The translations under genes and the position numbers were made by a program. A stretch of 35,390 nucleotides of DNA from Oscillospiraceae bacterium (lineage in GTDB: Bacteria; Bacillota; Clostridia; Christensenellales; Aristaeellaceae): the NCBI GenBank assembly GCA_031270865.1, contig JAISWI010000088.1:1-35390 (forward strand), read 5' to 3'. Under the pieces are notes generated by a model, which was given only the letters and a program-made list of their open reading frames with translations, was not told the DNA's origin and did no database searches. Positions 23,662 through 31,077 of the stretch are shown piece by piece; the stretch's first letter is position 1, and each line of letters begins with the position of its first letter.

Positions 23662-26220
23662 ATGAAAAGCATCCCATTGAGCGTCCCATCCCGTAAACGA
23701 GTGGCCGCGCTGGTCCTCGCCCTGCTGCTGGCGCCGATTGGCGCGATCCTTGAGGAGGTCGTCTCGTACAACGCGGCCCGTCGCGCCTACACCGCCGCCA
23801 TCGACTATTTCGAGGCCGGCGAGCGCGCGAAGGCTAGGTCCGTATTCAATCAGGTGAACGGCTACGAGGACAGCGGTCTGTATGTCCAGTACATCGACGG
23901 CGAGGCGTACCTGGAGCAAGGCGAGCTTGCCTCCGCCGCGATCACCTTCCAGACGCTCAGCGGCGTGGAATTCCTCGATTCCAAACAGTTATACGACTAT
24001 ACGCAAGGATTGCGGGCTGAACAGACGGACAAACCGCGGCAGGCGATGCTCATGTTTAACCGCGCGTCTATCCGGGATTCGATAACCCGATACGCGTCGC
24101 TGGCCGCGCGGTATCCGCAAATCGACATATCCAAGGATGAGCTGCCCGAGCTGGCGAAGGTAAACGGCTACGCGTTCGTTGCCAAGGATGGCCTTACCCC
24201 CGTGCTCGCGCCGGACATGGCGCCGCTGCCGACGCCGATACCATCCGAAGCGGAGCGGGACAATGGCGAGCTAAAGATTTTCGACGTCGTCAGGACGCTG
24301 GCTTTCGCCTGGGGAGCGAAGGGCAGGGTATGGTCGCGGATCGCGCCCACGGACAAGGATGAAGCTCTGGGATTCGTCGATCTGGCCAGTCTCTACCTTA
24401 TGACGGCGGACGACGAGGCCAACTACGCGGCGGCCCTGGCCGCCAATCCGCCGCGTACGGACCATTACGCGTACGTTAACGTCAACACAAAGCTCAACAT
24501 ACGCCCGCAAACAAGCAAGTCGGGCGTTGTGACCCAAGCCGACAGGAACAAGATAGTACAGGTCCTGGAATCGCCCATCACGGGTGAGGACGGCGCGGAG
24601 TGGTCTAAGGTTTTGGTGGGCGGCCAGCAGGGATACGCGCCTAACGAGTACCTGCGCCCAATGACCGAAGCGGAGGAGGAGACTTACCGCCTTTCGATAG
24701 GGGTGACGCCCGCGCCGACAGTTCGCGTAACGCCGATGCCGACGCAACGCGCGGCCGCGGCGGTCGTTTCGGTCGGGACGCAGCCCGCGCGTCCGCCGCT
24801 GCCATCGTCCATACCCGCGCCATCCGCCAGCGAGGAGGAGTATGACCTCGCGCTGTGGCTGATGAGCGTTGGGTTCACGCGGTACGACCCGTTGGATTCG
24901 CTGCAGCGGGCCGTCTCGCTGTTTGAAAAGCTCGGCGGTTACAAAAGCGCCGACGTCTACGCGGAGTACGCCAGGTTCCTGCTGTTCATTGAGCTTGGCG
25001 CTTACGACGTGGCGCAAACGCGGCTGGACACCATGTATAAGGAAGGATTCTTCGCGCCGGAGAAGCTGGCCCTGACGTACGGCGAGATACCCGTTCCCCC
25101 GGCGGATGACCTGTATATCTACCTTCTGGCGCGGAACGCCGCGCGTTCCGGCGAAGACATAATGTACGCGATCGCGCTGCTTGACGGCCTCAACGCGCTG
25201 GACGCCACGGAGCGCATGACCTTGCTTAGCTTGTCTATCTCGGAACCGCCAAACGTGGAGGACGCCGCGATGGAGCGCCGACCGCGCGACACGATCAAGA
25301 AGCCGACGCGGTATCCGGAATTGAGCGCGGAGGATCTCGCGCTTATGCGGGCGTTGTACGACGCGGCGGAGCGCGGCGACATACCCGGCGCGGCGACGAC
25401 GCTGGCGAACCCAGGCTTTGCCCGCATATTTAACGAAGTGTTGAAGGGCGAGACGTTCCTGTTCGACGGCGAGTCCATACTGCCGCTGGAGAATGGTTAC
25501 GGGCTGGTCCTGCGAGGTCCGGACAGCGCGTTCTTTGGGGCGTTCTTGAACGGGCTGCCCAGCGGCGCGGGGGTCGCGGTTGGGGTCGCGGTTGGGGTCG
25601 CGGGCACGGCGTATGTCTCCGTATCCGGGAATTGGGCGGACGGATACCCGATGGGGCGGACGACGATGCGGTATATCCAGGGCGCGGACGACCGGACGGT
25701 TACCGTTAACTTCAACGGCGGCGAGCTGGCGAGCGGCGAGGCTGTCCACACATTCAGCGAGGCCAACGGGTGGCCGTCGCTGACGTTCACATACTCCGTG
25801 AGCGGCGGCGTTGTGCAGCGCGGCAGCGGCTTCAAGCAGATCACAACGCGCGAGGACGACACCCAGCGCTGGCGCGTGATGCAGGAAAGCCCGACCAGCA
25901 AGGATGGCGGGCTGCGCTGGCATCTCGCCGACAACGGAGCCTCGCTGTCCAACTGGGTTTCGTGGTATGACGGCGTCGGCGCCCACGGCTATGAGGGCAA
26001 CACGCCCGGCTCGGTCACGTACAGGGTCAAGCCGAAGGCCACGCCTACGCCTGAACCGACACACGCGCCTGTAGTAGTGACCGCGCCGCCGACACAGGCG
26101 CCGCGCGCGGACATCGGCCCCGGAACGGGACGCTGCGTTGATGGCTGCGCGTGCGGCGATACATGCGGATGCGGCTACGGCAATTGCGGAAGCGTGTACC
26201 ATTGCGAGTGCTGGCGATAA
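23662..26220 (+). CDS. Secreted multidomain TPR-like/SH3/MORN-like protein with Cys-rich tail
   Basis: 852 residues; AAGGAG is nine bases before the ATG at 23662. An in-frame start at 23590 lies inside the kinase gene and is rejected. Signal anchor at ~13-35 (VAALVLALLLAPIGAI). TPR-like module at ~38-165 (RRAYTAAIDYF, NGYEDSGLYVQYIDG), SH3b-like domain at ~268-333 (VNTKLNIRPQTSKSG, QGYAPNEYLRP), Pro/Thr linker, a second TPR-like unit at ~392-457 (LGGYKSADVYAEYARF), a MORN-like glycine region at ~612-672 (GYGLVLRG, FFGAFLNGLPSGAG, with VGVAVG repeats), Pro-rich linker, and a 28-residue tail with eight Cys (GCACGDTCGCGYGNC). It could bind the cell wall through SH3b. The Cys tail may bind metal or form disulfides. 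No function assigned. Confidence 0.85.
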   Translation: MKSIPLSVPSRKRVAALVLALLLAPIGAILEEVVSYNAARRAYTAAIDYFEAGERAKARSVFNQVNGYEDSGLYVQYIDGEAYLEQGELASAAITFQTLSGVEFLDSKQLYDYTQGLRAEQTDKPRQAMLMFNRASIRDSITRYASLAARYPQIDISKDELPELAKVNGYAFVAKDGLTPVLAPDMAPLPTPIPSEAERDNGELKIFDVVRTLAFAWGAKGRVWSRIAPTDKDEALGFVDLASLYLMTADDEANYAAALAANPPRTDHYAYVNVNTKLNIRPQTSKSGVVTQADRNKIVQVLESPITGEDGAEWSKVLVGGQQGYAPNEYLRPMTEAEEETYRLSIGVTPAPTVRVTPMPTQRAAAAVVSVGTQPARPPLPSSIPAPSASEEEYDLALWLMSVGFTRYDPLDSLQRAVSLFEKLGGYKSADVYAEYARFLLFIELGAYDVAQTRLDTMYKEGFFAPEKLALTYGEIPVPPADDLYIYLLARNAARSGEDIMYAIALLDGLNALDATERMTLLSLSISEPPNVEDAAMERRPRDTIKKPTRYPELSAEDLALMRALYDAAERGDIPGAATTLANPGFARIFNEVLKGETFLFDGESILPLENGYGLVLRGPDSAFFGAFLNGLPSGAGVAVGVAVGVAGTAYVSVSGNWADGYPMGRTTMRYIQGADDRTVTVNFNGGELASGEAVHTFSEANGWPSLTFTYSVSGGVVQRGSGFKQITTREDDTQRWRVMQESPTSKDGGLRWHLADNGASLSNWVSWYDGVGAHGYEGNTPGSVTYRVKPKATPTPEPTHAPVVVTAPPTQAPRADIGPGTGRCVDGCACGDTCGCGYGNCGSVYHCECWR

Positions 26221-26426
26221 CCTTAACGGCCGGAGACGGCCAACCCAATAGATGGTAGTCAGAGGATATTAATATTCAACGACTTTCGAAAGGATAAAAC
26301 ATGGGAAGAGATAATTTCTAACTATGTGCCATGGAATAGAAGGTGATGTGGATTAACCGGCTTGCCGGCATGCCAGCCGTATATAGAGCCAACCCCCGCG
26401 AGTAAGAGACGGAAGGCGGTGATCAT
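26221..26426 (+). other. Intergenic region with small GNRA hairpin
   Basis: GGCCG-GAGA-CGGCC (26228-26241) follows the stop of the multidomain gene by a few bases and may weakly terminate or stabilise the mRNA. A CCGGC-tt-GCCGG hairpin lies near 26358-26369. No promoter of good quality and no gene is seen. A 6-codon ORF with a good ribosome site at about 26301 is too short to call. Confidence 0.35.
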
Positions 26427-27158
26427 GTGGGTAAACACGCTGATCCACGGCGCGTGGCCGTGGCCGTGTTCATTGGGCTGACGCTGTTCAGCGCCGTGGT
26501 TTTCGCGGAGGAGCTGTCGCCTGCCGAGTGGCCGTACCAAGCCGCTATCGAGCTGTATACGGAGGGCGAGTTGGAAAAGGCGCGCGCCGTGTTCGATCAG
26601 GTGAACGGCTATCGGCAGAGCAGGCAGTACATCGCCTGCATCGACGCGAAGACGGCGGTCAAGCAAGCCGCTTACGCGGAGGCGGTCAGCCTGCTGGAGC
26701 CGCTGGCGCGGGAAGGCTTTCTTGATACGCTGGCCTATCTTCGGTATGCCAAGGCGCTGGAGGCTGAAGCGTCGGGCGATATCCTCCGCGCCATCCTCTA
26801 CTACAGGCGGTTGGGGGTTGGGTACGACGCGCTGAACAGGCTGATCTCGCTTCAACGCGAGTATCCCGATTACTTTCCGTCGGAGTTGGAGTTTCCTAGC
26901 GGGGCGGTTGAAGGCGCTCCCGCCATCGTTATGAAGGAGAATGAGCCGGTCTTCATTTCGCTCAACGACACGCGCGGCGACAGCTTTGATCAGCGCGCCG
27001 AGGTCAGGGCGCTGGCGTTCCGCTACGGGGCGTACGGAGCGTTATACGCGTGCGTCGTGCCGATGGACGCGCCCGAACAGGACGGCTTCGACAGCGACTT
27101 GGACGGGGATTTGCTGTACATCGAGGCTGAGGCGCTGTTCTATAGGACGGTTGATTGA
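26427..27158 (+). CDS. Secreted TPR-like protein
   Basis: 243 residues; GTG at 26427 with GGAAGGCGG upstream. Signal peptide at ~8-27 (VAVAVFIGLTLFSAVVFA-EE). The TPR-like module (~30-150) reads EWPYQAAIELYTEGELEKARAVF and NGYRQSRQYIACIDA; it is closest to the module of the upstream multidomain protein, with which it also shares a downstream segment (VRALAFRYGAYGALYACVVP here; VRTLAFAWGAKGRVWSRIAP there). It looks like a shortened paralogue lacking the SH3b and later regions. It ends just before a strong convergent hairpin. Confidence 0.8.
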   Translation: MGKHADPRRVAVAVFIGLTLFSAVVFAEELSPAEWPYQAAIELYTEGELEKARAVFDQVNGYRQSRQYIACIDAKTAVKQAAYAEAVSLLEPLAREGFLDTLAYLRYAKALEAEASGDILRAILYYRRLGVGYDALNRLISLQREYPDYFPSELEFPSGAVEGAPAIVMKENEPVFISLNDTRGDSFDQRAEVRALAFRYGAYGALYACVVPMDAPEQDGFDSDLDGDLLYIEAEALFYRTVD

Positions 27159-27191
27159 TCCGCGCGCGTTTGTTTTCGCGTCTGTGTAGCA

Positions 27192-27221
27192 AAGCCTGCC
27201 CGCCGTAAGGCGGGCGGGCTT
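27192..27221. terminator. Strong bidirectional hairpin between convergent genes
   Basis: AAGCCTGCCCGCC-gtaa-GGCGGGCGGGCTT forms a 13-bp stem with one wobble pair, between the ends of the genes stopping at 27158 (plus) and 27245 (minus). There is no long T-run on either side. Confidence 0.75.
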
Positions 27222-27244
27222 GCGTTGCGGGGTTAGTTGGATGG

Positions 27245-28276
27245 TTATAGTTTTATCCACATCGCGGGGCGGACGCCGCTTTGTTTGTTTGACACCACAC
27301 GACCTATGATGTGGACATTGCCATAAGTGTTAACGAACGCGGACTCGCGGCTAGAGTTGCCGGGAGAGCGAAGCAGCCAGTCAGTGGCTTGACCTTTATA
27401 CATCGCTACTCTATCATTATTATATTCGTCGGATAATAATGCTTTATTTGGTGAAATATTAGCCAATTGCCCGCTGTCCCCGAAGTACTGTACGCATTCC
27501 TGTATACTTAACAAAAAGACTTTATCCTTTGTGTCATTGCCGCCATCCGTGGCATACCTGGGACTATCTAGGTTTTCTATGGTAGTCTCTATAATACGCG
27601 CCTTCTCCTCGGTGTTAAAGTTATCATAGAAGTCGTTGTTCAGGTATTTTCGCAAAGTACACGTTTCCCATGTGACGCTTGTGAAAGCTGTATTATAACT
27701 GCGCAGCTCAATGACGTCCTTGGTGATGAGTAGCGCTTTATCTTGCCGCGCGTCCAGCACAAGCCAGTCATAATTACCAAATCGGTAGATATCGCCAGCT
27801 TTAATGTTGGTTTCGGGCATACTGTCCTGGAGCGTCCATGCCCGCTGCAGCGCGTCCATCACCCCGTTTATGTCGGCGCTCACAATGGATTGGTAATGCG
27901 TGAACGCGCCGTCAATGTCGCCGTTTTCCTCGCATATCCGCCCCTGCGCGTACTCCAGATACAGCCGCGCGTCAAGAAAATTGGAGAGGGACGCGACGCG
28001 CAGTGAGTATTCGGCGGCGGCGAAGTATCCCAGCTCGATATTGATCAGGCCATCCAGATACAGCGAGTACATCTTGCTATCCTTATAGTCTCCCAACTGT
28101 TCGGCGAAGATACGGTACGCGTCGCCCAACCTGCCTTCCTCGGCATAGGAGATGGCGGCCTGGTAAGCGCGCTCACGGATATCAAGGTCCACGGCGTACG
28201 CGCGTGGCGCGAGCGGCGTGAGCCACAACGCCGCCAGCAGTAACGCGATAACAACGTGATTGCCCATGCGCTTCAT
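27245..28276 (-). CDS. Secreted TPR-like protein with DUF6273 domain
   Basis: 343 residues; AGGAGG nine bases before the ATG at 28276. Signal peptide at 1-~28 (VVIALLLAALWLTPLAPRAYA). The TPR-like module at ~30-150 (ERAYQAAISYAEEGRLGDAYRIF, GDYKDSKMYSLYLDG) is shared with four other proteins of the window. Residues ~165-343 form a DUF6273 domain (NYDWLVLDARQDKALLITKDVI, YNTAFTSVTWETCTLRKYLNNDFY, WLLRSPG, GVRPAMWIKL), a C-type-lectin-like surface domain found in many gut Firmicutes. It has its own promoter (28391-28419). The LRR protein's module is the closest relative, since both share INxxYA/LxYAxGR-like and EENGDxxGAFxxY patterns. Confidence 0.9.
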   Translation of the reverse strand: MKRMGNHVVIALLLAALWLTPLAPRAYAVDLDIRERAYQAAISYAEEGRLGDAYRIFAEQLGDYKDSKMYSLYLDGLINIELGYFAAAEYSLRVASLSNFLDARLYLEYAQGRICEENGDIDGAFTHYQSIVSADINGVMDALQRAWTLQDSMPETNIKAGDIYRFGNYDWLVLDARQDKALLITKDVIELRSYNTAFTSVTWETCTLRKYLNNDFYDNFNTEEKARIIETTIENLDSPRYATDGGNDTKDKVFLLSIQECVQYFGDSGQLANISPNKALLSDEYNNDRVAMYKGQATDWLLRSPGNSSRESAFVNTYGNVHIIGRVVSNKQSGVRPAMWIKL

Positions 28277-28390
28277 ACCGAAACGCCTCCTATCCTTATG
28301 TTGGTTGGCGCAAGCGCGGTCCGGTTATACGCCGGAACGCGCCTTGCCGCTAGGCTCAACGCCATCCATGGCGGGCATCCCCGCGCGCAT

Positions 28391-28419
28391 ATGATATCAT
28401 ACGCCGGGCGCATTGTCAA
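28391..28419 (-). promoter_or_regulatory. SigmaA-type promoter of the DUF6273 gene
   Basis: Minus strand TTGACA (28414-28419), 17-base spacer, TATCAT (28391-28396), about 115 bases upstream of the ATG. It sits at the very end of the malG remnant; the remnant's last stop codon lies within the -35 box. Confidence 0.75.
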
Positions 28420-29151
28420 ACTTTGTAAATTTCAATGGTGAATAGGATGTTTACGGGGGTGGGGGTGAACTTGGTCACGATGGTCGCCTGGCCGGGGATC
28501 ATCATCGCGGCGAGGAACAGCGCGGACAGCGGCTCGCGCAAGCGGAAGCGCGGCTTGGCGAACGCGCGCGCGGCCACGGACGATATCACGGTCCGCGCGA
28601 TTAATATGACACGATAATTTTTATAGTGTTAACATGATATAATTACTGCGGCCATGGTAATTTTTATAGTATTAACATAAATTACTACGGCTAGTATAAT
28701 TTCTATAGTATTAACATAAGTTACTATGGATGGTATAGTTTTTATAATACCAACATAAATTACTATGGCTGATGTAGTTTTTATAATACTAGCATAAATT
28801 ACTACGGATAATGTAGTTTTTATATTATTAACATAAATTACTACGAATGATGTAATTTTTATAATAGCAGCATAAATTACTACGGATAGTGTAGTTTTTA
28901 TATTATTAACATAATATAACGGGAAGTTATACCGCCCCAACCATACCTTAACATAGTATTCAACTGTGAATGCAGGGGGAACCCGCTGGACCGGATAATT
29001 GAAGGCGCTATTTTCCAATTTTGAACGACGCGCAGAGCATCCAAGCCAGCGTGAAGAGCATCGTCGCGGAGAACAGCCCGACCACGCTTGAAGTGGCAAT
29101 CCGGTCAATGTCGAGAATTGCGAAAAGTCGTTTTCTGTCGTTATGTGTCAT
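28416..29151 (-). pseudogene. Decayed malG-like CUT1 permease with internal repeat expansion
   Basis: Starts ATG at 29151, overlapping the malF remnant stop in an ATGA. The N-terminus reads ATMLFTLAWMLCASFK, then a frameshift near 29025; the shifted frame continues with FNYPVQRVPPAFTVEYYVKVW and YNFPLYYVNNIKTT, typical of MalG-type permeases (FxxP..W.P..PT.ENY..V......YY.NSI.VT). It then runs through eight copies of a 13-codon unit, meets one TAA at 28629, and resumes with SSVAARAFAKPRFR and LAAMMIPGQ, again typical of MalG. The C-terminal half, including the EAA loop that contacts the ATPase, is missing. It cannot encode a working permease. It is not a recent copy of the intact permease at 32026, whose matching segments differ. 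Confidence 0.8.
28615..28914 (-). repeat. AT-rich 39-bp tandem repeat, eight copies, inside the malG remnant
   Basis: Units start at 28615, 28658, 28697, 28736, 28775, 28814, 28853 and 28892: a first unit of 43 bases, then exactly 39 each, the last one partial. Each starts TA(A/G)TTTTTATA and ends CATAAATTACTA(C/T)G, with GTAATTT/AAATTAC arms that could pair. Read on the minus strand, each unit is 13 codons of the type VVIYVNNIKTTLS, which matches the MalG segment in which the array sits. All copies differ by several bases. There is no repeat/spacer division, so this is not CRISPR. Confidence 0.92.
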
Positions 29152-29575
29152 GATTCGCCCGCCTGATTTGGGCGCGGCTGGACCATCGTCACCGCGAAAA
29201 CCAGCGCGAACATGATCCACGCGCGCGTTCGCCATGCCCATGCGGTACGTCTCGAACGCCTCGCGGTATATGTAGTAAGCGGTAACTACCGTAGCGCGGC
29301 CCGGCCCGCCCTCAATCCCGATAGGAATACCACAATATTATCCCCCAGCGTCCGCCAGACCTGGAACATCATCAGCGAAGGCAGCGCCCACGCGGGATCC
29401 ACGAACCATTTGGGTGGGTTTTGGACTCCGACAGCCTGCGGGAACGCGTTAACCGGACCGTAAGACGGCTGCGGTATCACCTGCCACGCGACGACCGACG
29501 CCACCACGCTGGATATATATGGAATAAACACGACCGGCTTGAACAGGTTTGGAGCGTACGCGCGGCGGGTTTGGG
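29148..29575 (-). pseudogene. Decayed malF-like CUT1 permease
   Basis: Fragments on the minus strand match MalF-type permeases in order: FIPYISSVVASVVAWQ and NPPKWFVDPAWALPSLMMFQVW, then DNIVVFLSGLRAG; then, in another frame, TVVTAYYIYREAFETYRMGMANA; then, after a further shift near 29217, AWIMFALVFAVTMVQPRP, ending in TGA at 29148-29150. The region between FLSGLRAG and TVVTAYYIY, about 50-60 residues that normally include the EAA motif, is deleted. The N-terminal helices before ~29575 are also absent. Together with the malG remnant this is a dead transporter operon, oriented away from the intact one at 29763. Confidence 0.8.
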
Positions 29576-29693
29576 GAAGGGTTTGGCAGGCGCGGCTGTC
29601 ACATATGTCGCTATCCTACTAATTCCTGTCAACATTATGTGGATGTATCGCTAAATATCACCTGTTTTTTTCACCGCCTCGCCAACATTCCGC

Positions 29694-29722
29694 TTGCTTT
29701 CTAGCAAGATGTATAGTATAAT
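29694..29722 (+). promoter_or_regulatory. SigmaA-type promoter of the sugar transporter operon
   Basis: TTGCTT (29694-29699), 17-base spacer, TATAAT (29717-29722), 40 bases before the solute-binding protein start. Confidence 0.75.
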
Positions 29723-29762
29723 ATTCTCAGCGTAAGGAAATTGGATTAGGAGATGATGAACA

Positions 29763-30968
29763 ATGAAGAAAACCCTCGCGATCGCCCTGTGTACACTGCT
29801 TCTGCTCGCGCCCGCCGTCTCGCTTGCCGACGGGGTTCAATTGACGATGGGTTCGTGGCGCGTCGACGACTCCGTGCAGGTCGAGGCCATGCTCGCCAAG
29901 TATAAGGAACTGTCAGGCGTGGAGATCGTCTTCCAGCCCACGACGTCCGCGCAGTATAACTCCGTGCTGCGCATGCAGCTGGACGCCGGCACCGGCCCCG
30001 ACCTGATGTACGCGCGGTCGTATGAGACGGGCCGCGACCTGTACGAGGCCGGTTTCCTGGTGGACGTCTCCGGCATACCCGGCGTGAAGGAAAACTTCGC
30101 GCCATCCAGCCTGGAACCGTGGCAGAACACCGACGGCAGCCTGTTCGCCGTGCCGTTCGCCGCCGTTTCGCAGGTCATCTACTATGATAAGGACATCTTC
30201 GCGGAACAGGGCATAGAGGTGCCTTACACTTGGGATGAGTTTATCGCGGCGTGCGATAAGCTGCTGGCCGCCGGGATCACCCCGATCGCCAACGGCCTTG
30301 GCAGCAACTGGGACATACTGGAATGCGTATTCTTGGGCATGCTGCCCAATTACGTGGGCGGCTCCGAGAGCCGCGCGTTGTATGAGTCCGGCGAAAAGGC
30401 GCTCAACGACGAGGCGTTCGTTAAGGCTTATACCGATTTCCAGCAGATGACGAAGTATTTCCCCGAGGGCTTCGAGTCCATCGGCAACGACGACGCGGTG
30501 ATGGTGTTCGCCACGGGCCGCGCCGCGATGGTGATGGATGGATCATGGTCATGCGGCACGAACGATGAGTACGGCGCGAACTGGGGCACCATGGCCTTCC
30601 CGGTCCCCGAGGGCGGCGAGGCCGCGATGTGCTTCCATCCGGATATGGCCATCGCCGGCAACTCCATTTCACAGTATCCCGATGAAGTCGCCGCGTTCCT
30701 GGAGTGGATCGCCACGCCCGAGGGCGCCCAGATCGTGGCCGATTACCTCCCGGCGGGCTTCTTCCCGATGATCGACGCTCCCATCACCTTCAAGAACGAG
30801 CGCGTCACCGAGATCCTCGCCTTGAACGAGGGCCGCGTCACCGACGCGCGGTTCGTCTGGCCCAAGCTGATGGGGCTGTATAACCCGATGCTCGAGCAGC
30901 TCAACGCCCTCGCCCGCGGCGAAACCACCCCGCAGGCCGCCGCCGACGCCGTAGCCGCCGCCAAATAA
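29763..30968 (+). CDS. Extracellular sugar-binding protein of a CUT1 ABC transporter
   Basis: 401 residues; TTAGGAG about ten bases before the ATG. Signal peptide at 1-~22 (LAIALCTLLLLAPAVSLA-DG). The family 1 solute-binding fold is clear: LTMGSWR, a helix EAMLAKYKELSGVEIVFQ, DAGTGPDLMYAR, LFAVPFAAVSQVIYYDKDIF, YTWDEFIAACDKL and GITPIANGLGSNW. There is no Cys after the signal peptide, so unlike most Gram-positive binding proteins it does not look like a lipoprotein. The substrate is not readable; the GH127 gene nearby suggests an arabinose-containing or other plant-derived oligosaccharide (inference). The two permeases follow; no dedicated ATPase is present, so a shared MsmX-type ATPase is likely. 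Confidence 0.95.
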   Translation: MKKTLAIALCTLLLLAPAVSLADGVQLTMGSWRVDDSVQVEAMLAKYKELSGVEIVFQPTTSAQYNSVLRMQLDAGTGPDLMYARSYETGRDLYEAGFLVDVSGIPGVKENFAPSSLEPWQNTDGSLFAVPFAAVSQVIYYDKDIFAEQGIEVPYTWDEFIAACDKLLAAGITPIANGLGSNWDILECVFLGMLPNYVGGSESRALYESGEKALNDEAFVKAYTDFQQMTKYFPEGFESIGNDDAVMVFATGRAAMVMDGSWSCGTNDEYGANWGTMAFPVPEGGEAAMCFHPDMAIAGNSISQYPDEVAAFLEWIATPEGAQIVADYLPAGFFPMIDAPITFKNERVTEILALNEGRVTDARFVWPKLMGLYNPMLEQLNALARGETTPQAAADAVAAAK

Positions 30969-30984
30969 CAGCGGCGCCAACCAA

Positions 30985-31014
30985 GCCGGCCGCCGTCTGC
31001 GCGAGGCGGCCGGC
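30985..31014 (+). terminator. Perfect 10-bp hairpin after the binding-protein gene
   Basis: GCCGGCCGCC-(10 nt)-GGCGGCCGGC, 17 bases after the stop, followed by a short GGTTTTAC. Such hairpins between binding protein and permease genes commonly reduce read-through or protect the 5' mRNA, giving more binding protein than permease. Confidence 0.7.
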
Positions 31015-31077
31015 GCATAGGTTTTACTGACCGTGGGACGCGGCATACCCCCGGCGCGCTTGATACGTGGAGGCCAT

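Noticed and set aside
24271..26202. 643-codon open frame on the minus strand
   Set aside because: It is the antisense shadow of the secreted TPR/SH3/MORN-like gene; the protein is Arg/His/Val-rich without domains, as expected from GC-rich antisense frames, and has no ribosome site in context.
28435..28617. Small plus-strand protein of 60 residues
   Set aside because: The minus strand of this stretch encodes a recognisable MalG fragment (AFAKPRFR, MMIPGQ), so the plus frame is a shadow.
28615..28914. CRISPR array
   Set aside because: All 39 bases of each unit are related, with no conserved repeat plus unique spacer division, no leader and no cas genes; the units read as a MalG segment.
28629..29108. 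A 159-residue protein with 13-residue repeats as a real gene
   Set aside because: No proper start or ribosome site; the frame is the shifted malG remnant passing through the repeat array.
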